From CAZDME01 sp964506785 [NCBI: uncultured bacterium] (GTDB lineage: Bacteria; CAZDME01; JAYEMH01): a DNA stretch of 10,802 nt. The position numbers and the translations under genes are program-made. Numbering within the stretch: position 1 is the first letter of the stretch; every line of letters starts with the position of its first letter. The notes under the pieces are model-generated. The model was given only the letters and a program-made list of their open reading frames with translations. It had not been told where the DNA came from and made no database searches. The DNA is taken from positions 1 to 10,802 of the forward strand of contig CAZDME010000044.1 in assembly GCA_964506785.1 (NCBI GenBank). The letters are read 5' to 3'. Positions 1-6,210 of this stretch are shown here, one piece after another.

Positions 1-162
1 TATGTGGCTGATAAATCACGTTCCAAAAAGCTTGGCGGCACCGGTTTGGGCCTTTCCATCGTAAAACACATTGTGCTTTTGCATAACGGCAGTATCAAGA
101 TAGAAAGCTCCCCTGGTGCTGGCGCCAAATTCATCGTTACCCTTCCTATCGACGCATCCTAA
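1..162 (+). CDS. phoR: Sensor histidine kinase, C-terminal end only (PhoR-like)
   Basis: The first 54 codons in frame 1 are the tail of a protein whose start lies upstream of the window. The visible part is the end of a HATPase_c domain. The G2 box [14 protein letters not shown] (residues 12-25 of the fragment) binds ATP, and a short beta-strand tail [10 protein letters not shown] follows before the TAA stop. This is the ATP-binding end of a sensor kinase that autophosphorylates a histidine and passes the phosphate to a response regulator. The family does not reveal the signal. I infer PhoR because two PHO-box promoters follow directly and the rest of the block is a pst-phoU phosphate system. 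The dimerisation and sensor domains cannot be seen, so another kinase remains possible. The first PHO box begins 5 bp after the stop codon. Confidence 0.8.
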   Translation, partial: YVADKSRSKKLGGTGLGLSIVKHIVLLHNGSIKIESSPGAGAKFIVTLPIDAS

Positions 163-166
163 ATTC

Positions 167-220
167 CTAACAAAAAATTAACATTTCCCTTATACCCTGT
201 TAACACTAGCGGTGTATCTT
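167..220 (+). promoter_or_regulatory. PHO-box promoter P1
   Basis: Four hexamers recur at an exact 11-bp step: CTAACA (167), TTAACA (178), CTTATA (189) and TTAACA (200). A -10-like TATCTT follows at 215-220. The -10 hexamer begins 15 bp after the start of the fourth repeat. PhoB/PhoP-family regulators are known to bind tandem repeats with 11-bp periodicity that replace the -35 element, so this is read as a phosphate-starvation promoter. The consensus differs from the E. coli CTGTCAT and is closer to the TTAACA-like boxes of Gram-positive PhoP. The expected transcription start is near 226-228. There is no experimental evidence. Confidence 0.75.
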
Positions 221-229
221 TTAGTTAAG

Positions 230-400
230 ATGAAAAAGAAAAAGTCTTTCCAGAGATACAGCCGGATGCTGAAAGATACGGCCAAAAATTACCGTGGATT
301 CAACGTAAACTATGACGATTTAATCAAAATTTGGCTTGATGGGTACTTAAGGGGAAGAAAAAGAGTTTCTTTAGATAGAAAAAACGGGAGCAAAAATTAA
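230..400 (+). CDS. Small basic protein of unknown function, directly behind a PHO box
   Basis: This is a 56-residue ORF if it starts at ATG 230. It is very basic (it opens MKKKKSFQRYSR, with more Lys/Arg toward the end) and has no signal peptide or membrane segment. A central stretch, NYDDLIKIWLDGYL, looks helical and amphipathic. No family is recognised. The start is uncertain. A GTG at 212 would overlap the -10 hexamer of P1 and is unlikely. ATG 230 would lie only a few bases after the expected transcript start, giving an almost leaderless message with no Shine-Dalgarno. ATG 266 gives 44 residues and has a weak AGAGA upstream. The stop codon (398-400) overlaps the first repeat of the second PHO box. 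The placement implies expression under phosphate limitation. A basic small protein could bind nucleic acid or a partner protein, but nothing in the sequence shows this. Confidence 0.5.
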   Translation: MKKKKSFQRYSRMLKDTAKNYRGFNVNYDDLIKIWLDGYLRGRKRVSLDRKNGSKN

Positions 401-450
401 CCAAAAATTAACAAATAGTTTATATTCCCTTAACCACTCAATTGTATAGT
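397..450 (+). promoter_or_regulatory. PHO-box promoter P2
   Basis: The hexamers TTAACC (397), TTAACA (408), TTTATA (419) and TTAACC (430) recur at exactly 11 bp. A -10-like TATAGT lies at 445-450, again beginning 15 bp after the start of the fourth repeat. The geometry and the odd third repeat (T-TATA instead of T-AACA) match P1 position for position, which supports both. The expected start near 456-458 gives a leader of about 30 nt that contains the GGAGG of the next gene. With no hairpin between P1 and P2, P1 transcripts may also read into this operon, so the two may act as tandem promoters for the small genes, the porin and pstS. Confidence 0.8.
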
Positions 451-486
451 GTAATTAGAAAATTAAATTTTGGAGGATAAATTTCA

Positions 487-714
487 ATGTGGAGAGTGTC
501 AAAAGATATGGACGGGCATATAGAAGATTATCAAAAAGAGATGCTGGTCCCTTTTCTTAAAAGAGAGCTTAGGGAAACCGCCGAATTCATTTCCAAAATA
601 GAACGCGGCGAATACATTGAGCTAAAAACTCTAAAGGCCTTTTTTAATAAGAAATCCTGCCAGGAGAGGCATATCCTGCGCACCCTGCTAAGGGATGAGC
701 CCTCCCTATTTTAA
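487..714 (+). CDS. Small protein of unknown function, first gene of the P2 Pho operon
   Basis: This is a 75-residue ORF with a clear GGAGG (472-476) ten bases before ATG 487, so the start is well supported. The protein is charged, soluble in appearance and predicted by eye to be mostly helical: an acidic/basic segment (KDMDGHIEDYQKEM), then FLKRELRETAEFISKIERGEY, then a basic C-terminal part with a single Cys (C58) and RHILRTLLRDE. There is no signal peptide, membrane segment or motif that I recognise. It begins 37 bp after the P2 -10 hexamer and is co-directional with porin and pstS, so it is probably induced by phosphate limitation. Possible roles include a small regulator or an adaptor of the phosphate response, but this is inference from position only. 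An internal ATG at 508 is a less likely start. Confidence 0.65.
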   Translation: MWRVSKDMDGHIEDYQKEMLVPFLKRELRETAEFISKIERGEYIELKTLKAFFNKKSCQERHILRTLLRDEPSLF

Positions 715-726
715 AATGATAAGACT

Positions 727-933
727 ATGACTATATACGATAGTAGTTTCTGGTGTTTGGAAAAAATGAAAGAAAAGGAGGTGAGAACTTACTGTAATAT
801 CCGGAGGGATATTGTTCGATTGCCAGGACTAAACTATAGAAATAAAGAAGAAACTCTGTGTGAGACGGTTTTACCGTTACATTTAAAAAATAGAGAAAAA
901 ACTTTCAAGGAGGTATTAAATAATGAAGAATAG
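727..933 (+). CDS. Doubtful small ORF before the porin
   Basis: This reading frame stays open for 68 codons from ATG 727, or 55 codons from ATG 766. It overlaps the porin start by 11 bases in another frame. Neither start has a convincing Shine-Dalgarno. The translation is charged, with no membrane segment, no signal peptide and no family that I recognise. Across the same stretch lie two GGAGG motifs and a perfect inverted repeat (796-813), which suggest that the region may instead be an untranslated intercistronic leader for the porin. I list it because 68 open codons in AT-rich DNA are not trivial. I would not treat it as a gene without conservation of the reading frame. Confidence 0.22.
   Translation: MTIYDSSFWCLEKMKEKEVRTYCNIRRDIVRLPGLNYRNKEETLCETVLPLHLKNREKTFKEVLNNEE
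796..813 (+). promoter_or_regulatory. Perfect hairpin with GGAG loop in the porin leader
   Basis: AATATCC (796-802) and GGATATT (807-813) are perfect inverted repeats that enclose the four bases GGAG. The stem would therefore present a GGA motif in its loop. Another AGGAGG lies upstream (776-781) with no start codon at a usable distance, and the porin's own AAGGAGG lies downstream (907-913). GGA in a hairpin loop plus a second GGA at the Shine-Dalgarno is the kind of site that CsrA-type repressors bind. Whether this organism has such a protein cannot be seen here. Confidence 0.35.
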
Positions 934-2152
934 TAAATTACTGGCAATACTTTGCTTTCTGGCCATAGGGAGCTTGGCTTTGCCTTCTTACGCCAGTCAG
1001 ATTGATATTCTGGTAGAAAATCTGGTTGATAAAGGGGTGCTTACTCATGGAGAGGCTCAGCAAATTTTAACCGAGACCAAGGAAGAGATGAGAGCCGAGC
1101 TCGCTCAAGGAAAGGTTGAATTTTTACCTTCCTGGGTTCAGGGGATGAAGGTAGGTGGTGACTTGCGTTTGCGCTATCAATGGGAAGAAAAAACCGGCTC
1201 TGAAGACCGCAATCGCGGAAGGTACCGTTTTAGACTTGGAATGGAAGGAAAGGTAAATGACAAGTTAAAAGCTGCTGCCGGGTTAGCCACTGGTGGTACT
1301 GATCCGCGTTCTACCAACCAGACCATGCATAATAGCTTTGAGACTCCGGATATAAGATTAGACTATGCTTATGCCCTCTGGGATATTAATCCTCAGTTTA
1401 TGATGGAAGGTGGTAAGATGCAGGGTGTTAAAAAATTGCTCTTTAGGCCTTCAGACTTACTCTGGGATTCAGATATTCATCCGGAAGGCGGCCAGCTCAA
1501 TTTTAAAACCAAGGTTGATAGCCTTGATTTATTCATCAATAACGGCTTCTGGGTTCTTGATGAGATAAAAACATCTAGCCATGACCCTTTTATGTTTGTT
1601 ATTCAGCCTGGGTTCAAGTATAAGTTCAATGGTAATACCCATCTTAAAGCTGCTCTTGCCTACTATGGCTTTGAAAATGTTCAGGGCTCAGCCCTGGACC
1701 ATTCTGGAGGGACCAACACCCTGACGTCCAGCAATGTTTTAAAATATGACTATGATGCTGTTGCTCCCAGTGTCGAATTGGGAATAAAGGAGCCTTTTGG
1801 TGATGTTATTCCGTATCTGGCTATATTTGGCGATTATATCTATGCCGACGATCCTGGTGATAACAATAAAGGCTGGTTAGCCGGTGTAAAATTTGGCGAT
1901 GAAAAAATTAAAGATTTTGGCCACTGGCAGCTTAAATACCAGTACCGGGAATTAGAAAAGGACGCCTGGCTGGATACTTTTCCAGATTCAGACACCTATG
2001 GCGGCATCACCGATGTCAAAGGTCATGAAGTAGTTTTAGCCTTTGGTTTAGGTAAAAACACTGAATTGAACATTGATTATTACCATAGTGAAAGAATAAG
2101 CTCTTCTAAAGAGCAAGATTTAGTCCAGGTTGACTGGATAATGAAATTTTAA
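923..2152 (+). CDS. Outer-membrane porin, probably for phosphate
   Basis: The 409-residue protein has a classic signal peptide: KNSK, a hydrophobic core to about residue 20, then SYA before a likely cut at 24/25. A short charged helical segment follows (residues 26-62, with LVDKGVLTHGEAQQIL). From about residue 75 there are alternating amphipathic strands rich in Tyr, Trp, Gly and Asp, such as GDLRLRYQWEE, YRFRLGMEG and HWQLKYQYREL. The chain ends in WIMKF, whose terminal Phe is the signal used by the BAM machinery. The style matches the 'putative porin' group (Porin_5-like), although I could not run a profile. The start is fixed by AAGGAGG at 907-913. It lies directly upstream of pstS (16-bp gap) and downstream of PHO box P2, so it probably admits phosphate through the outer membrane under starvation, as PhoE or OprP do elsewhere. 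The substrate is inferred from context. Confidence 0.85.
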   Translation: MKNSKLLAILCFLAIGSLALPSYASQIDILVENLVDKGVLTHGEAQQILTETKEEMRAELAQGKVEFLPSWVQGMKVGGDLRLRYQWEEKTGSEDRNRGRYRFRLGMEGKVNDKLKAAAGLATGGTDPRSTNQTMHNSFETPDIRLDYAYALWDINPQFMMEGGKMQGVKKLLFRPSDLLWDSDIHPEGGQLNFKTKVDSLDLFINNGFWVLDEIKTSSHDPFMFVIQPGFKYKFNGNTHLKAALAYYGFENVQGSALDHSGGTNTLTSSNVLKYDYDAVAPSVELGIKEPFGDVIPYLAIFGDYIYADDPGDNNKGWLAGVKFGDEKIKDFGHWQLKYQYRELEKDAWLDTFPDSDTYGGITDVKGHEVVLAFGLGKNTELNIDYYHSERISSSKEQDLVQVDWIMKF

Positions 2153-2168
2153 AGAAAGGAGGAAGAAT

Positions 2169-2975
2169 ATGAAACTAAGTAAGATTTTCTTCGCGCTATG
2201 TGTTGCTTTATTTTTTGCCAGCCCCGCGGTTTTAGCTTTAACCATCAAAGGTTCAACCACGGTACTTCCCATTGCTCAGGCTTGTGCCGAGGTATATATG
2301 GACGATAATCCCGGGGTGAACATTTCTGTGCAGGGTGGCGGCTCAGGGGTAGGAATTGCCTCTTTAATTGATGGCACCTGTGATATTGCCGATGCTTCTC
2401 GTTCCATTAAGGACAAGGAATTGGATAAGGCGGTATCTAACGGAAGAGAGCCCAAGGCTCATGTTGTAGCCATGGACGGAATTGCCGTCATTGTTCATCC
2501 ATCCAACTCCATATCCGCCATGAAGAAAAGTGAGATTAAGGCTATTTACACCGGTGGAATCTCTATGTGGTCCTCAGCTGGTGGCAGCGGCGGTAAAATT
2601 GTAGTTATCTCCCGTGACAGCGCCAGCGGAACCTTTGAAACCTTTAACAATCTGGCTTTAGACAAGGCCAAGGTCAGGCCGGATGCTTTGCTTGAGGCTT
2701 CCAATCAGGCGGTTGCCATGACGGTAGCCAGGACTCCTGGAGCCATTGGTTATGTGGGTTTAGGCTATGTTTCTTCCAAGGTAAAGGCTGTCTCTGTAAA
2801 TGGAGTTATGCCTTCCAAAGAGACTGTTCTTTCCGGTAAGTACATGCTGGCCCGGCCGCTTTTTATGTATACCGATGGGAAACCTACTGGCGTGGTCAAA
2901 GATTTCATTGATTTTGTCTTAAGCAGCCAGGGGCAGAAAATTGCCGAAGAGAATGGATACATCGGACTCAAATAA
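2169..2975 (+). CDS. pstS: Periplasmic phosphate-binding protein PstS
   Basis: PstS captures phosphate in the periplasm and delivers it to the PstCAB permease. The 268-residue precursor has a signal peptide with AVLA before a likely cut after residue 23. It has no lipobox Cys, so it should be soluble and periplasmic. The family motifs are present in order: KGSTTV just after the cut, GGGSGVGI (residues 57-64), DIADASRSI, then SRDSASGTFE and the Gly-rich PGAIGYVGLGY. The Ser/Thr/Arg/Asp residues in GSTTV, GGGSG and SRDSASGT form the phosphate pocket in known PstS structures. The length is on the short side for the family, consistent with the compact PstS type. A strong AAAGGAGG (2155-2162) precedes the ATG. 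It follows the porin after 16 bp and is probably cotranscribed from P2. A 12-bp hairpin downstream may keep its mRNA more abundant than that of the permease. Confidence 0.95.
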   Translation: MKLSKIFFALCVALFFASPAVLALTIKGSTTVLPIAQACAEVYMDDNPGVNISVQGGGSGVGIASLIDGTCDIADASRSIKDKELDKAVSNGREPKAHVVAMDGIAVIVHPSNSISAMKKSEIKAIYTGGISMWSSAGGSGGKIVVISRDSASGTFETFNNLALDKAKVRPDALLEASNQAVAMTVARTPGAIGYVGLGYVSSKVKAVSVNGVMPSKETVLSGKYMLARPLFMYTDGKPTGVVKDFIDFVLSSQGQKIAEENGYIGLK

Positions 2976-3008
2976 TACCGTCGTCCAACATTCATTCCTT
3001 ACCCTCCA

Positions 3009-3039
3009 GGCACGGCAGGTTTCGCCCACCTGCCGTGTC
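3009..3039 (+). terminator. Strong GC-rich hairpin after pstS (attenuating or mRNA-stabilising)
   Basis: The arm 3009-3020 (GGCACGGCAGGT) pairs with 3028-3039 (ACCTGCCGTGTC) over 12 bp with a single G.U pair, around a 7-base loop TTCGCCC. The sequence after it, AAGGTTTTAC, has only four Ts, so it is at best a weak intrinsic terminator. A stem at this place, between the binding protein and the permease genes, is well known in ABC-importer operons. There it lowers readthrough or protects the upstream message, so that the binding protein is made in excess. Confidence 0.55.
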
Positions 3040-3113
3040 AAGGTTTTACTTCATAAAAAGAAGTTATTGTTTAAGGTCAAAGCGGGTAGGAAGGTTTTGG
3101 CTTTCGGTATTAG

Positions 3114-3141
3114 TTTTTTGTTTCCTAAACGCTATACGCTA
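3114..3141 (+). repeat. 28-bp dispersed repeat, copy 1, with CTAWACG heptamers
   Basis: A T-run followed by TTTCC and then the heptamers CTAAACG (3125-3131), CTATACG (3132-3138) and a decayed third unit CTAAATA. The whole 28 bp matches 6906-6933 at 27 positions, the one difference being G versus C at the base after the T-run. It lies between pstS and pstC in non-coding DNA. I do not recognise the element. Confidence 0.7.
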
Positions 3142-3246
3142 AATATTGCCCGAACAGGACTCCCTTTAATTAGGGATGAATCGGGTTCGATTTGTTAAGG
3201 TTTTAATAGTTGATTAAAAAAAGGTTTTTTGTTAAATTAGAAGGCA

Positions 3247-4131
3247 ATGTTACGTATAAAAGAAAATATTTATAAATGGATTTTCAGTCTTTTAGCCTTT
3301 GCTTCTTTAGCTTTTCTGGTTGGCATAACCGTTATTCTTTTTAAAGAGGGCCTGCCGTTATTTCGCCAGGTAAAGTTTTTTGATTTTATCTTTGGCAAAT
3401 ACTGGTATCCTACCTATGAACCGCCGGATTTTGGGATTTTACCGTTAATTCTTGCCTCCATTTGGGTTACGGTTGGCGCTTTATTTATTTGTGTTCCTCT
3501 GGGAGTAGGCAGTGCTCTTTATCTAAACGAGTTAGCCTCCCGGCGTCAGAAGGTTTTTTTGAAGCCGATAATCGAATTACTGGCTGGTATTCCCTCTATT
3601 GTTTACGGATTCTTCGGCATGGTAATTGTCGCCCCGTTTATCCAGAATTTACTCAATCTGCCGGTGGGGCAGACGGCTTTTACGGGCAGCTTAATGTTAG
3701 GGATAATGGCTACCCCGACTGTTTGCAGCATTTCTGAAGATGCCCTTAATTATGTTCCCAAAAGTTTCCGGGAGGCCTCTTTAGCTGTCGGTGCCAATCG
3801 CTGGCAGACTCTTACCAGGGTAGTTATCCCGGCAGCCGGTTCAGGGATTTCCACGGCCATAATTCTCGGGATGAGCAGGGCTGTCGGTGAGACTATGACG
3901 GTCCTTATGGTAACCGGGGGAGCGGCGGTTATTCCCCGTTCTTTTTTCCAGCCGGTCCGGCCGATGACTTCCACTATTGCCTCTGAAATGGGAGAGGCAG
4001 TCATGGGTAGTTCTCATTATCAGGCTTTATTTGCCATTGGACTTATTCTTTTTTTAATAACCTTAGTATTTAATGTTATTGCCGAACTTATCAGCCGGCG
4101 ATTCCGGTTAAAATTAGGCCTGGGCAGATGA
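3247..4131 (+). CDS. pstC: Phosphate ABC transporter permease PstC
   Basis: PstC and PstA together form the inner-membrane channel of the high-affinity phosphate importer. The 294-residue protein shows six hydrophobic segments: about 13-35, then LPLILASIWVTVGALFICVPLGVGSALYL, IIELLAGIPSIVYGFFGMVIV, a segment at SLMLGIMATP, AIILGMSRAVGETMTVLMV, and a last one at ALFAIGLILFLITLVFNVI. The EAA loop [14 protein letters not shown] (from E176) docks on PstB. GIPSIVYGFFG and the GMSRAVGETM stretch are typical of PstC. The order C before A and the longer hydrophilic loop after the first segment (about 36-62) also support PstC. The start at ATG 3247 has AGAAGG (3239-3244). The stop overlaps the pstA start as ATGA, which indicates translational coupling. 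Confidence 0.93.
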   Translation: MLRIKENIYKWIFSLLAFASLAFLVGITVILFKEGLPLFRQVKFFDFIFGKYWYPTYEPPDFGILPLILASIWVTVGALFICVPLGVGSALYLNELASRRQKVFLKPIIELLAGIPSIVYGFFGMVIVAPFIQNLLNLPVGQTAFTGSLMLGIMATPTVCSISEDALNYVPKSFREASLAVGANRWQTLTRVVIPAAGSGISTAIILGMSRAVGETMTVLMVTGGAAVIPRSFFQPVRPMTSTIASEMGEAVMGSSHYQALFAIGLILFLITLVFNVIAELISRRFRLKLGLGR

Positions 4132-4979
4132 ACAGGAAAAAGATTACTCAAAATATGGGTTTTTCTCTTTTATTTCTCTGTATTATTGCCACTTTATTCT
4201 TTCTTGGCACACTCATTTACTTTGTTGTTTTTCGAGGGATCAAGGTTCTATCCTGGGAATTTTTGACCCAGGTTCCGCGAAAGGCCATGACTTCCGGCGG
4301 CATTGCCCCGGCGATTGTGGGGACATTTTATCTTACCCTGGGGGCCATTCTTTTTTCCCTGCCGTTGGGCTTATCCTGTGCTGTTTATCTATGCGAATAC
4401 AGTCCCAAGGGTTTTATTGTAAACATTATCCGGATGAGCATTAACAACCTTGCCGGTGTTCCCTCGGTGGTATTTGGTCTTTTTGGCTTGGGTATATTCG
4501 TTAAATTTTTTGGTTTTGGTGTCTCTATTCTTTCCGGGGCCCTTACCCTGGGCATCATGGTACTTCCCAGTATCATCTCTGCTTCTCAGGAGGCTTTACT
4601 TGCCGTTCCCCAGTCCTACCGGGAGGCTTCTTTAGCCGTAGGGGCTACTCACTGGCAGACGATTAAGAGGATAGTTTTACCGACGGCTTTACCGGGAATT
4701 TTAACTGGAGTAATTTTAAGCGTCGGCCGGGTAGCAGGGGAGACCGCTCCCATTCTTTTTACCGCGGCCACATTTTATACTAGAGGATATCCCGGATCTA
4801 TATTTTCCGAAGTTATGGCTTTACCTTATCACATTTATGCCCTTATGACTGAAGGCACCCATCCTCACGAGCAGACCCAGATTGCTTATGGATGCGCTTT
4901 GGTTCTTTTAGTTTTAGTTCTTTTGATATCGGCCCTGGCCATTTATATCCGGCAAAGGCATAGGAAGGTTTATGAATAA
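4128..4979 (+). CDS. pstA: Phosphate ABC transporter permease PstA
   Basis: This is the second membrane subunit of the phosphate importer, pairing with PstC. It has 283 residues and about six membrane segments: an N-terminal one (11-35), then [85 protein letters not shown], and a C-terminal [19 protein letters not shown]. The EAA loop [14 protein letters not shown] (from E166) is the contact site for PstB. The motif [14 protein letters not shown] is diagnostic of PstA, as is the Ala/Gly-rich [12 protein letters not shown]. Its start overlaps the pstC stop by four bases and its end overlaps the pstB start by eight bases, so the three genes are translationally coupled and should be made in matched amounts. 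Length and motifs are complete, with no sign of damage. Confidence 0.93.
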   Translation: MNRKKITQNMGFSLLFLCIIATLFFLGTLIYFVVFRGIKVLSWEFLTQVPRKAMTSGGIAPAIVGTFYLTLGAILFSLPLGLSCAVYLCEYSPKGFIVNIIRMSINNLAGVPSVVFGLFGLGIFVKFFGFGVSILSGALTLGIMVLPSIISASQEALLAVPQSYREASLAVGATHWQTIKRIVLPTALPGILTGVILSVGRVAGETAPILFTAATFYTRGYPGSIFSEVMALPYHIYALMTEGTHPHEQTQIAYGCALVLLVLVLLISALAIYIRQRHRKVYE

Positions 4980-5745
4980 TAAAGAGAATAATAAAATAAG
5001 AATGAAAGTAGAAAATGTTAATTTTTATTACGGCCGCGTTCAGGCTTTAGAAGATATAAACTTGGATATTTACGAGAACAAAGTTACCGCTATCATTGGT
5101 CCTTCTGGCTGTGGTAAATCCACTTTAATCCGGCTTTTTAACCGGATGAACGAGCTTATTCCCAACAGCCGCTTCGAGGGTAAAATCTATTTAGACGGTA
5201 ATGATATTTATCGTCCTCAGGTAGACGTGGTTGAGGTAAGAAGACGGGTAGGCATGGTTTTTCAAAAACCCAATCCGTTTCCCAAAAGTATCTATGAGAA
5301 TGTCGGCTATGGTCTGGAGGTAAACGGCATAAGAGACAAAAAATTCATCGAAAGGCGAATAGTCGATTCTTTAGAAAAAGCCGCCTTATGGAAGGAAGTA
5401 AAAGACCGGCTCCACGAGAGTGCCTTGAAGATGTCTGGCGGCCAGCAGCAAAGGCTTTGTATTGCCCGCTGTTTATCGGTTGAACCGGAGGTGCTTTTAT
5501 TTGACGAGCCTTGCGCCAGTCTGGACCCGATTTCTACCAGAAAAATTGAGGAACTTCTAACCGAACTTAAAAAGGCCTACACCATCGTTATTGTCACTCA
5601 CAATATGCAGCAGGCCGCCCGGGTTTCCGATTACACGGCTTTTCTTTATTTAGGCAAGCTTATCGAATTTGGCGAAACCCAGAAATTATTCACTGTGCCC
5701 AGGAATAAGATGACCGAGGAATATTTAACCGGTAAATTCGGATAA
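4972..5745 (+). CDS. pstB: Phosphate ABC transporter ATPase PstB
   Basis: PstB is the cytoplasmic ATPase that powers phosphate import and, with PhoU, relays transport status to the sensor kinase. All nucleotide-binding motifs are intact in the 257 residues: Walker [10 protein letters not shown] (43-51), Q-loop [12 protein letters not shown] signature MSGGQQQR (154-161), Walker B VLLFDEP with D178/E179, D-loop SLDP and H-loop H210 in [33 protein letters not shown] and the C-terminal EYLTGKFG are characteristic of PstB rather than other ABC ATPases. The length is typical. AGGAAGG (4962-4968) lies within the end of pstA. The next gene starts 7 bp after the stop with little Shine-Dalgarno of its own. 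Confidence 0.97.
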   Translation: MNNKENNKIRMKVENVNFYYGRVQALEDINLDIYENKVTAIIGPSGCGKSTLIRLFNRMNELIPNSRFEGKIYLDGNDIYRPQVDVVEVRRRVGMVFQKPNPFPKSIYENVGYGLEVNGIRDKKFIERRIVDSLEKAALWKEVKDRLHESALKMSGGQQQRLCIARCLSVEPEVLLFDEPCASLDPISTRKIEELLTELKKAYTIVIVTHNMQQAARVSDYTAFLYLGKLIEFGETQKLFTVPRNKMTEEYLTGKFG

Positions 5746-5752
5746 TCTTTTT

Positions 5753-6187
5753 ATGGAAAAGATAAAGGTTTTATTTGTTTGTCTCCATAATAGTGCCCGC
5801 AGTCAAATGGCCGAGGCATTCCTCAATTCACTATTTGCCGATAGATTTTATGCGCAAAGTGCCGGATTGGAAGCTGGAGTGCTCAATCCTTTAGCTGTTC
5901 GCGCCATGAAGGAAGAGGGGATCGATATTTCCAAAAACAAAACTAAAAGTGTGTTCGATTTTTATAAAAAAGGGGAATTATTTCAATATGTCATAACTGT
6001 CTGTGACCAGTCTAATGCCGAGCGCTGTCCGATTTTCCCGGGCAATGCCCGAAGGTATCACTGGAGTTTTCCCGACCCGGCTGAATTTAAAGGCAGAGAT
6101 GAAGAACGCCTGACTAAAATGAGAATACTAAGGGGGCAAATAAAAGAAAAGATTGTGCTCTGGGTAAAAGAAATTAAAGAGGTTTAA
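5753..6187 (+). CDS. arsC: Arsenate reductase, LMW-phosphatase fold (ArsC type)
   Basis: The 144-residue protein begins with the P-loop C10-LHNSAR-S, the CX5R signature of low-molecular-weight tyrosine phosphatases and thioredoxin-linked Ars[10 protein letters not shown], a [10 protein letters not shown] stretch, and [16 protein letters not shown] follow, and are typical of ArsC. The two further cysteines needed for the ArsC relay are present at C84 and C92 (CDQSNAERC). Their spacing is one residue longer than in the B. subtilis enzyme. [10 protein letters not shown] supplies the Asp of the family. It should reduce arsenate to arsenite using C10 and pass the disulfide to thioredoxin. It lies 7 bp after pstB and before phoU, inside the pst operon. 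This makes sense because Pst-type systems can import arsenate as a phosphate mimic. No arsenite exporter gene is in the window. A protein-phosphatase role is the alternative. Confidence 0.85.
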   Translation: MEKIKVLFVCLHNSARSQMAEAFLNSLFADRFYAQSAGLEAGVLNPLAVRAMKEEGIDISKNKTKSVFDFYKKGELFQYVITVCDQSNAERCPIFPGNARRYHWSFPDPAEFKGRDEERLTKMRILRGQIKEKIVLWVKEIKEV

Positions 6188-6210
6188 ATTTTTAGAAAGG
6201 AGGCCCAAAA

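Larger units (their letters stand above)
2976..3246 (+). other. Non-coding gap between pstS and pstC
   Basis: This 271-bp gap holds the 12-bp hairpin at 3009-3039, the heptamer repeat at 3114-3141, and a smaller nested inverted repeat just before pstC: CCCGA (3149-3153) with TCGGG (3181-3185), enclosing TCCCT (3161-3165) with AGGGA (3172-3176). I find no convincing PHO box or -35/-10 pair. The best candidates, TTGTTT (3118) with TAAATA (3140) and the TTAATA/TTAAAA steps near 3203-3214, are weak in such AT-rich DNA. pstC is therefore probably reached by readthrough from upstream, although a cryptic promoter is not excluded. Confidence 0.5.

Noticed and set aside
865-877. Short palindrome ACGGT-TTT-ACCGT before the porin
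   Set aside because: Five base pairs with a three-base loop are expected by chance. It has no relation to a promoter or start site.
2941-3198. An 85-codon + strand ORF overlapping the end of pstS
   Set aside because: It starts inside pstS in another frame, has no ribosome binding site, and runs through the hairpin and the heptamer repeat. It is best explained as chance.
3192-3230. A possible third PHO box before pstC (TTGTTA, TTAATA, TTAAAA at 11-bp steps)
   Set aside because: The units lack the conserved C of TTAACA and lie in a very AT-rich stretch. No -10 hexamer is found in the register of P1 and P2.
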